Shown: piece by piece, positions 58,663 through 64,000 of the stretch
How positions within the stretch are numbered: the first letter of the stretch is position 1
Layout of the letters: each line of letters starts with the position of its first letter
Assembly (NCBI GenBank): GCA_002482545.1
Contig: DLGF01000009.1
Coordinates: 172,990 to 236,989 of the forward strand
From: Sporomusaceae bacterium UBA7701
GTDB taxonomy: Bacteria; Bacillota; Negativicutes; Sporomusales; UBA7701
Direction of reading: 5' to 3'
DNA length: 64,000 nt
Made by a program: the position numbers and the translations under genes
The notes under the pieces: generated by a model
The model's input: the letters and a program-made list of their open reading frames with translations, nothing else
What the model was told of the DNA's origin: nothing
Databases searched by the model: none

Positions 58663-58803
58663 AACCCCACCTCCCCGGTACAATTGCAGTATCTTATTCC
58701 GCGCAGAACGGGAAAAGACCTTTTCCGGCCTTCCGTTATTTAAATTGCAGACTCCCCTCGCGGGCTCGGGCCGGCCGCTTCACAGCCCTGTCCCCGAGAG
58801 GCT

Positions 58804-58983
58804 TTACAGGCTGGCGATCAGGGCCCGGTCAACCTCGAACCTTCCCTTTTTCAATATGACGCCGACGATCTCGGATGAAGGTCGTCCGGTTTTGCGCTTT
58901 GCCCAAACCAACATCTGAACGAGATATTTGAACTTGATTCTTTCTTCCGGCTTGCGGGACAGAGGGGGATTAGGGCTTTTCAT
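58804..58983 (-). CDS. Small basic protein (59 aa)
   Basis: From an ATG behind GGAGGTGATGGT, the peptide is strongly basic (SRKPEERIKFKYLVQMLVWAKRKTGRP) with an amphipathic helix in the middle and no membrane span. The family is unknown. A minus-strand promoter-like TTGACA lies about 95 bases upstream in an AT-rich region with palindromic TAATAATTATTA. It could be a DNA- or RNA-binding peptide, but this rests on composition only. Confidence 0.65.
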   Translation of the reverse strand: MKSPNPPLSRKPEERIKFKYLVQMLVWAKRKTGRPSSEIVGVILKKGRFEVDRALIASL

Positions 58984-59078
58984 ACCATCACCTCCATTGA
59001 TTTCAGGCGAAATCCAGAAATACATAACCAATTATCACCAGCAGCTTCTAATTATTATTTATCATTTTATCCATAGAT

Positions 59079-59111
59079 TGTCAATAATAATTTTCCGTTA
59101 ATAATTATTAT
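59079..59111 (-). promoter_or_regulatory. Possible promoter and AT-rich palindrome of the 59-aa gene
   Basis: TTGACA (59079-59084) on the minus strand is followed at 17 bases by TAAATA. The upstream flank holds AATAATTATT repeats and their mirror, an operator-like arrangement. Assignment is weak because the whole 268-base gap is AT-rich. Confidence 0.45.
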
Positions 59112-59186
59112 GTCTAATTATTTGCCTCCTTCACCAGTCCGGGCGCCGATTGTCCCGGCTCTGACCCGTAGCGGGTGAATCCCCCT

Positions 59187-59214
59187 AAAAAAATAAAACC
59201 CGCTGCGCGGGTTT
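59187..59214 (-). terminator. Terminator after the 112-aa hypothetical gene
   Basis: AAACCCGC-GCA-GCGGGTTT followed by TATTTTTTT on the minus strand. Confidence 0.8.
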
Positions 59215-59251
59215 GGCTGTAAAACGTCGGCTAGGGATGGAGCAGCTGTTT

Positions 59252-59590
59252 CTAGCGATCTAACGCCTGGAGAGAACAGGCGATCGACAGAGCGCTCGTA
59301 AAATTGTAGGGAACCAGCGAGACTGTTTTCTCGACCCCGCCACGGCTCCAAGCGACGGACAGGTCCCGCCCCCCCGTCAGGTAGCGGCTGACTCGGAAAG
59401 TAATTCCGTCCTTTTCGGCGGAAAGACTCACGGCAGCCTCGTAGTTAACCGGCTGCTCACTGCGCTTCACGGTGAAGCCCAGCTTCTCCAACTTATTTTG
59501 ATAACCGTCGAGTTCCTTATGAATGGCGTCATGGGTGATTGTTGTCTTCGGGTGATAACTGAAAGCTGAAATTCGTTTCATGATCGACAT
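59252..59590 (-). CDS. Hypothetical protein (112 aa)
   Basis: Starts at an ATG with AGGAG 8 bases upstream. The soluble protein alternates strands and helices, with KTTITHDAIHKELDGYQNKLEKLGFTVK in the first half and a beta-rich second half ending in YNFTSALSIACSLQALDR. I do not recognise a family. It is divergent from a LysR gene about 160 bases away, which may control it. Confidence 0.65.
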   Translation of the reverse strand: MSIMKRISAFSYHPKTTITHDAIHKELDGYQNKLEKLGFTVKRSEQPVNYEAAVSLSAEKDGITFRVSRYLTGGRDLSVAWSRGGVEKTVSLVPYNFTSALSIACSLQALDR

Positions 59591-59697
59591 ATTAGCCACT
59601 CCTGCTTTATTCTCCGCCGGCAACTCCGGCCAGGCATATTTACTATGCTTATATTGTACCTCAGAGCTTTCCATAAGTAAAATAGATATATAGCATA

Positions 59698-59726
59698 TTC
59701 ACTATACACGAAATAGATAGTATAAT
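59698..59726 (+). promoter_or_regulatory. Promoter of the LysR gene
   Basis: TTCACT (59698-59703) and perfect TATAAT (59721-59726) spaced 17 bases. Several short AT inverted repeats surround it. Confidence 0.7.
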
Positions 59727-59747
59727 AGAGCCGGAGGGATGATAACA

Positions 59748-60647
59748 ATGGAAATAATCCACTTGAAATATTTTATCGAAGTTGCCCGCCACCGGAGCTT
59801 CAGCAAAGCCGCCGCCGCATCCCACGTCTCCCAGTCGGTCGTGAGCAAGCTGATCAAAGACCTGGAACGGGAGCTTGACGCAATCCTGTTCAGCCGGACC
59901 GCCAGGCAGGTTACGTTAACCGACTTCGGGACCATCTTTCTGGCCGAGGCCGAACAGGTAGTGACGCTCTTCAACAATCTCATTGTCAATTTCGACAGCA
60001 AGCGCAAGCTTCCCCGGGGAAAGATCACGATCGGCCTCCCCTTGATGACCAACGCGGTGATCTTTGCCCAGTTTCTCGGGGAATTCAAGAAACGGTATCC
60101 GGATATTGAAATCCAGCTCTATGAATACGGCTCCAAAAAAATCGAACTGGCCGTTCAGGAAGGGCTCCTGGACATAGGCATCATTTGCCGTCTGCCGGGC
60201 AACCCTGAAATATATGATTACTTTTCTTTCTCCCGCGACCCGCTTCGCGTCGTGGTTCACCCCGAACATGCTCTCGCCGGACGGCAAGAGCTCCGGCTCG
60301 CCCATCTGGCCGGCGAATCCTTCATCCTGTCCAGCAGCGACTTCAGCCTGCATGACGAAATCATCAAACGGTGCGGTCAGGCGGGATTTCAACCAAAGAT
60401 TGTCCTGGAAACCTCCCAGCGGGAACTCATGGTGCAATCCGTGGCCGCCAATCTCGGCATCACCCTGATGCCCGCCAATGCCTGCGCAACGTTAAGTCCC
60501 GCTCTGGTGCGGACGATTCCTCTCGTCGAGCCGGAAATAGTCCACTGCATGTCCGCCATCTGGCGAAAGGGGCGGCCGCTTTCCTATCCCGCCAAGCTGT
60601 GCCTGGATTTCGCCAGGGAATACTTCCTCCAAGGAGAAGCTTGCTAG
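59748..60647 (+). CDS. LysR-family transcriptional regulator
   Basis: A 299-residue regulator with an N-terminal winged helix (HRSFSKAAAASHVSQSVVSKLIKDLERELDAILFSR) and a full effector domain, resembling the CynR/CbbR-like branch. The chosen ATG has GGAGGG 9 bases upstream, whereas an ATG three codons earlier directly abuts it. It is divergent from the 112-residue hypothetical gene, so that gene is the first candidate target. The effector is unknown. Confidence 0.9.
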   Translation: MEIIHLKYFIEVARHRSFSKAAAASHVSQSVVSKLIKDLERELDAILFSRTARQVTLTDFGTIFLAEAEQVVTLFNNLIVNFDSKRKLPRGKITIGLPLMTNAVIFAQFLGEFKKRYPDIEIQLYEYGSKKIELAVQEGLLDIGIICRLPGNPEIYDYFSFSRDPLRVVVHPEHALAGRQELRLAHLAGESFILSSSDFSLHDEIIKRCGQAGFQPKIVLETSQRELMVQSVAANLGITLMPANACATLSPALVRTIPLVEPEIVHCMSAIWRKGRPLSYPAKLCLDFAREYFLQGEAC

Positions 60648-60710
60648 CCCTCACGCATCTTTTATTCGCCAGCCGCCCGCCGGCAGGTTTTCAGGCAATG
60701 GAAGCCAGGA

Positions 60711-61265
60711 CTAACCTGGATAATAAAGAATCATGCTGAGGCGCGCCGGATTGCTGCCGGTATTATGATACACGTGGGCTTTATCCGCCTTGAACCGGAT
60801 GGAATCGCCCTGTTTCATCGTATATTTGCTGTCGTTTACTTTAACCGTCAGTTCCCCTTCAAAAACCGTGATGAATTCTTCGGTCCGCTCACTGTGGCCA
60901 TCGGCGCGGTACAGGCAGCCCTGATCGAATTCGACGGTATACATCTCAAAACTGCGGCCATCTTCATAGGGAAATATCGGATAAACCCGGTAGCGTCCCT
61001 TCTCCTCGACCAGCGGTTCGATAGCCGACCCCTTCACGACGACCGCCTCGCACCGGGGCGAATTGATCAGCGAGGTGACCGATACCCGCAAGCCGGTCGA
61101 CAACTTCTTGACGGTGGTGACGGTGGGGTTGGACACGCCCCGCTCGATCTGCCCCAGCATCGACTTGCTGACCCCCGTCATAGCGGCGACCCTGTCCAGG
61201 CTCAGCTTCCGTTCCTCACGAATCTGCTTCAGGTTGTGGGCAATAATCAAACTCAGTTCCTGCAA
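60711..61265 (-). CDS. XRE-cupin transcriptional regulator
   Basis: A 184-residue regulator with an N-terminal XRE helix-turn-helix (about 7-60, LSLDRVAAMTGVSKSMLGQIERGVSNPTVTTVKKLS) and a C-terminal cupin (about 110-184, with HSERTEEFITVFEGELTV and GDSIRFKADKAHVYHN). Such proteins usually sense a small amino acid, polyamine or similar molecule and repress one adjacent gene. The likely target is the divergent HD-domain gene; the shared gap holds a direct-repeat operator. The ATG follows a purine-rich GGGGAGAAGACA. Confidence 0.9.
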   Translation of the reverse strand: MQELSLIIAHNLKQIREERKLSLDRVAAMTGVSKSMLGQIERGVSNPTVTTVKKLSTGLRVSVTSLINSPRCEAVVVKGSAIEPLVEEKGRYRVYPIFPYEDGRSFEMYTVEFDQGCLYRADGHSERTEEFITVFEGELTVKVNDSKYTMKQGDSIRFKADKAHVYHNTGSNPARLSMILYYPG

Positions 61266-61321
61266 AATGTCTTCTCCCCTACTTGTATTTACTGCCGGCT
61301 ATGGTTATAATAAACATACAG

Positions 61322-61358
61322 GCGTTATAACGCACATTTTATTATTTAATAACGCACA
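61322..61358. promoter_or_regulatory. Operator-like repeats between the XRE-cupin and HD genes
   Basis: Two copies of TGTGCGTTAT (minus strand; 61327-61336 and 61349-61358) lie exactly 22 bases, two helical turns, apart. One copy extends into the perfect palindrome GCGTTATAACGC (61322-61333). This is likely the binding site of the XRE-cupin regulator for both divergent genes. Confidence 0.7.
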
Positions 61359-61436
61359 GCGGCTATTTTATTATACCACATGGACGGAATGATTCATCAC
61401 GCTTCACTGCTGCGGAAGAAAAAAGGGGGAGGCACT

Positions 61437-62006
61437 ATGGATTTTAGCAGAGAAAAGGCCTGGTCAGTCTTGACCGAACATGTCGGCGACATGGCGCTCC
61501 GCAAGCATTGCGTGGCGGTGGAAATCGCCATGCGGGCTTATGCGGAAAAGTTCGGCGAAGACCCTGAATACTGGGGAGCGGTCGGCCTGCTGCACGACAT
61601 CGATTTCGACAAGTTCCCGGACGAACACCCGAGGCATGCCGCCGAGCTGCTCGCGCCCTACGGCTACGACCGGCAATTTGCCGACGACATAATGGCCCAC
61701 AGCCCGGATTGGGCGCCGGAACGGACCCGGCTGCAAAAAACGCTGGTAGCCGTCGATCCGCTGACAGGCTTCATACTGGCCTGCGCCCTGGTCAGGCCGG
61801 ACAAAAGCCTGGATAACCTGGAGCTTAAATCGATACTGAAAAAAATGAAAGATAACTCCTTCAGCCGCGCCATCAAGCGGGAGTGGATCATTGACAGCGC
61901 CCAGGCCCTGGGCGTCGGCCTGGAGGAACACATGGAATTTGTCCGGACCGCTTTGGCGGAGGCGGTCAAAACCCCGCTGTACCGCGCCGCCCGCCTGGTC
62001 GGCTGA
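61437..62006 (+). CDS. HD-domain phosphohydrolase-like protein
   Basis: A 189-residue all-helical HD-domain protein with metal-site residues H24, H53-D54 (LLHDID), H88 and D107. It is of the short HDIG-like type often annotated as hydrolase or nucleotidase; the substrate is unknown. GGGGGAGG lies upstream of the ATG. It is divergent from an XRE-cupin regulator, with a clear operator between, and ends in a perfect 20-bp terminator stem. Confidence 0.85.
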   Translation: MDFSREKAWSVLTEHVGDMALRKHCVAVEIAMRAYAEKFGEDPEYWGAVGLLHDIDFDKFPDEHPRHAAELLAPYGYDRQFADDIMAHSPDWAPERTRLQKTLVAVDPLTGFILACALVRPDKSLDNLELKSILKKMKDNSFSRAIKREWIIDSAQALGVGLEEHMEFVRTALAEAVKTPLYRAARLVG

Positions 62007-62037
62007 CGCCCGGTCCGGCTGCAAGCCGTTATTCTGG

Positions 62038-62077
62038 ACAAAAGGGTTCTTTACCGCGCGGTAAAGAACCCTTTTGT
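62038..62077. terminator. Perfect-stem bidirectional terminator
   Basis: ACAAAAGGGTTCTTTACCGC and its exact complement meet with no loop beyond the inner GCGC, a 40-base perfect palindrome. It serves the HD gene and the convergent FapA-like gene. Confidence 0.85.
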
Positions 62078-62083
62078 AATTTT

Positions 62084-64000
62084 CTAGCGCAAGGAACTGA
62101 ACTTAATCTCCCCGCCCTGGGCGTAGAACGAGATAAACTGAAGCGGCTGACTGAGAACCTTGGTCAATGACCCCAGCGCGACTTTGGTGCCGGGATAAAT
62201 AAAGCCGCTAATCCGGATTCTGCCTGGTTTGAGAGTATTCAGCAGTTCCTCGATGCCGGCTGCGCGCTGCCGCATTTCCTCCAAGCGTTCGGTCAGGGCA
62301 TGATAGTCGGCCTCATGTTTTTGGTAACGCTCCCGTTTTTCCCGGGAAAGCTGATCGGCGCCCTGGCTGCGGATATAGGAAACCGATAACTTGAGTTCTT
62401 CATACAAGGCTTCCGACTTCTTGATTTCTTTGCGAAGGCTGAGCAGTTCCTCCTTGAGGAACGGGTTGACCGAGACCTCCAGCTCGGTGTTGACGCCGGA
62501 CTGATTGCCCACGGTGCTGGCGCGGATCACCTCGCCGGCCGATATCCGCCCGCCCCGGACAAGTCCGCGCCGGCCTTCCACCATGACCCGCATCCCCGCA
62601 AATACCGAACTGTTCAATATCGCGTCGTTGACGATGACGTCCTGGTCGGCGTACACGGTGGCGTTTTCGATGAAGTTGGCCACCAGGCGCTCCCGGGCTT
62701 TGATGATGCTGCGGTTCATTCCCTGGATGCCCTTGCGGATAATGATGTTGGTGGCTTCCACCATGCCGCCGCTGATGGTGCCGTATACCTCCAGGTTGCA
62801 GCCGGCCTTTACGACAAAGTCCGGCTGCACCGAGCCGCGGACGATGACGCTGCCCTTGAACTCGATGTTTCCGGTGGCATAATCCACGTCGCCGTCAATG
62901 ACAATGATCGGAATGACGTTGATGCGTTTGTCCAGAAAAATGTTCAGGTGGCCGTCGATCGCGGCATATAATCGCCAATCATCCACATTCACCACATTTT
63001 TCCCGACAGGCAGCCGCCTGTCCCGGCCCGCTCGGGGCGGAATGGGCGAACCGAAGACGTCCATTCCCGGGGTCCCCGGGGTAGCCGGTACTTTTTCGAC
63101 CAGCAGTTGTCCTTCCTGGACGCAAAGAAAACTGTTTATTTCTTTGAAATCAACCCGCCCGTCCTCCATTTCCACCGGCCGGCCCTGACTGTCCGGGTCA
63201 ATATGATACTTCAATTGGGCGTCTTCCCCATTGCAGGCGGCGGTGCCGCGGGCACAGACGACATTGGCCCCCGAGCCGGCTTGCGCCAGCGTTTCCAGCA
63301 CCGCTTCGTCGATTCCATAAACTACGCCGGCCGCCTTCAGTTCATCCATAAGCTGCGTCACGGTAACCGCCGGAGCGTCGGGGGACCTGGTGACATCCAC
63401 CCTGGCTTCCAGGTGGTCGAGCCCCACCTTGACCCGTACATTCTGAACGGGTTGGGCGGACGAAAATGAATTGACGATCAGTACCGGCGACCCGATGGCC
63501 TCCTTGATCACCCTGGCGATGAAATCCCTGTCGTAGTTAACGAAGTTACGCCTGGCCAGTTCCTGGATAACGGCGGATCTGGCCACCGGAGCGCCGCCGT
63601 TGGCCGGCGCCCAGATGCTGAGGTAAACGCCGGCGTCGGTGGCTGTGATTTGATAATGCCCGTCCACAGGCGGCAGGTAACCGACAATTTGCACCGGCGA
63701 TCCGATGGCTTCCCGGATGACGGTGGCGATGAAGTCGGCGTCAAAATTGGTGCAATTGCGGGACATCAGGTCCTGAATCACCGCGGCTTTCCTTACCGGC
63801 TCCCCGCCGTAGGCCGGGGCCCAGACGCTGAGGTAAACGCCGGCGTCGGTGGCTGTGATTTGATAACGCCCGTCCAGCGGCGTCAGCAAGCTGACAACCT
63901 GCACCGGGGTACCCAGGGCCTCCCGGATGACGGTGGCGATGAAGTCGGCGTCAAAATTAGTGCAATTGCGGGACATTAGGTCCTGAATCACCGCGGCTTT
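62084..64000 (-). CDS. fapA: FapA-like (DUF342) protein with tandem N-terminal repeats, partial
   Basis: The gene enters from the right edge; its start is outside the window. The C-terminal part (from about 190) is the DUF342/FapA beta-helix (AAIDGHLNIFLDKRINVIPIIVIDG, GSVQPDFVVKAG...) followed by a coiled coil (about 540-590) and a final strand segment. Before it are at least three copies of a 70-residue unit (DADFIATVIREA..., YQITATDAGVYLS-WAPA), the first two nearly identical and the third diverged and shortened. FapA-like proteins affect flagellar or cell-surface assembly. The amplified repeats are unusual, and the copy number is unknown because the gene is cut off. Confidence 0.85.
   Translation of the reverse strand, partial: KAAVIQDLMSRNCTNFDADFIATVIREALGTPVQVVSLLTPLDGRYQITATDAGVYLSVWAPAYGGEPVRKAAVIQDLMSRNCTNFDADFIATVIREAIGSPVQIVGYLPPVDGHYQITATDAGVYLSIWAPANGGAPVARSAVIQELARRNFVNYDRDFIARVIKEAIGSPVLIVNSFSSAQPVQNVRVKVGLDHLEARVDVTRSPDAPAVTVTQLMDELKAAGVVYGIDEAVLETLAQAGSGANVVCARGTAACNGEDAQLKYHIDPDSQGRPVEMEDGRVDFKEINSFLCVQEGQLLVEKVPATPGTPGMDVFGSPIPPRAGRDRRLPVGKNVVNVDDWRLYAAIDGHLNIFLDKRINVIPIIVIDGDVDYATGNIEFKGSVIVRGSVQPDFVVKAGCNLEVYGTISGGMVEATNIIIRKGIQGMNRSIIKARERLVANFIENATVYADQDVIVNDAILNSSVFAGMRVMVEGRRGLVRGGRISAGEVIRASTVGNQSGVNTELEVSVNPFLKEELLSLRKEIKKSEALYEELKLSVSYIRSQGADQLSREKRERYQKHEADYHALTERLEEMRQRAAGIEELLNTLKPGRIRISGFIYPGTKVALGSLTKVLSQPLQFISFYAQGGEIKFSSLR
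63572..64000 (-). repeat. Tandem 210-base coding repeats in the FapA-like gene
   Basis: Two 210-base units (63782-63991 and 63572-63781) are near-identical at DNA level over long blocks, for example AAGTCGGCGTCAAAATT and the ATCACCGCGGCTTT region; a third, degenerate unit follows from 63571. Silent sites also agree, so the duplication is recent or kept alike by recombination. More copies may lie beyond base 64000. Confidence 0.9.

Noticed and set aside
1..64000. CRISPR arrays, insertion sequences, prophage or integrases
   Set aside because: No regularly spaced repeats with unique spacers, transposase, integrase or phage structural genes were seen. The only long repeats are the two LysR promoter/terminator copies, the ZTP pair and the FapA-gene repeats.

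Overview
The window looks like chromosomal DNA of a Negativicutes-type (Sporomusaceae-like) anaerobe: a Firmicute with a second membrane. This is inferred from gene content, since no rRNA or other phylogenetic marker is present. The sequence is moderately GC-rich, ribosome binding sites are strong AGGAGG types, and promoters and terminators are Firmicute-like. ZTP, FMN and SAM-I riboswitches and BirA operators point to Firmicutes. An RND pump with its adaptor, a sodium-pumping decarboxylase module, rubrerythrin, bacterioferritin, CheV and FapA fit anaerobic diderm Firmicutes. Species cannot be named.

Layout. 1-0.6 kb: start of an OFA-type MFS transporter behind two consecutive ZTP riboswitches. 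0.6-4 kb: a hypothetical gene and a divergent MocR regulator/aminotransferase pair. 4.1-7.1 kb: a large receiver plus PEP-synthase-like protein. 7.1-10.2 kb: FMN-riboswitch ribU, cheV, rubrerythrin and bacterioferritin. 10.4-16.1 kb: AraC regulator, fabF, a DUF1508-like protein, SAM-riboswitch metA, and a cystine transporter whose long leader contains a tRNA-like element. 16.6-18.7 kb: two tandem biotin synthase genes under two BirA-type operators.

18.9-29.7 kb: a peptide and amino-acid-derivative catabolic island with an M28 peptidase homologue, three M20 amidohydrolases/peptidases, YfcC, YjiG/YjiH, LysR and asparaginase. It appears to be two related blocks. The left block kept the LysR promoter and terminator but lost nearly all of the LysR gene. 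29.8-38 kb: a secreted protein, a CtpA-type protease, LysO, a nucleoid-associated protein, an FtsH-like protease without membrane anchor, and KimA. 38.1-40.7 kb: sodium-decarboxylase beta, biotin-carrier and small membrane subunits without a carboxyltransferase, behind a promoter plus structured terminator leader. 40.7-44.5 kb: a degenerate stretch with a lipase and two regulators reduced to their DNA-binding part.

44.5-50.3 kb: RND efflux operon flanked by two TetR regulators, each with a clear palindromic operator. 50.5-56.5 kb: exonuclease III, creatininase-family hydrolase and pstSCAB with a HAD protein. 56.6-62 kb: assorted small units (zinc-ribbon protein, extradiol dioxygenase, LysR, XRE-cupin, HD domain). 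62.1-64 kb: a FapA-type protein with tandem 70-residue repeats running off the window.

The observations most worth following are the tandem ZTP riboswitches, the unusual tRNA-like element, the unassigned structured leader of the decarboxylase operon, the decayed LysR copy, the soluble FtsH and the recently amplified FapA repeats. All start choices, promoters and RNA folds were read by eye; no search or folding program was run.
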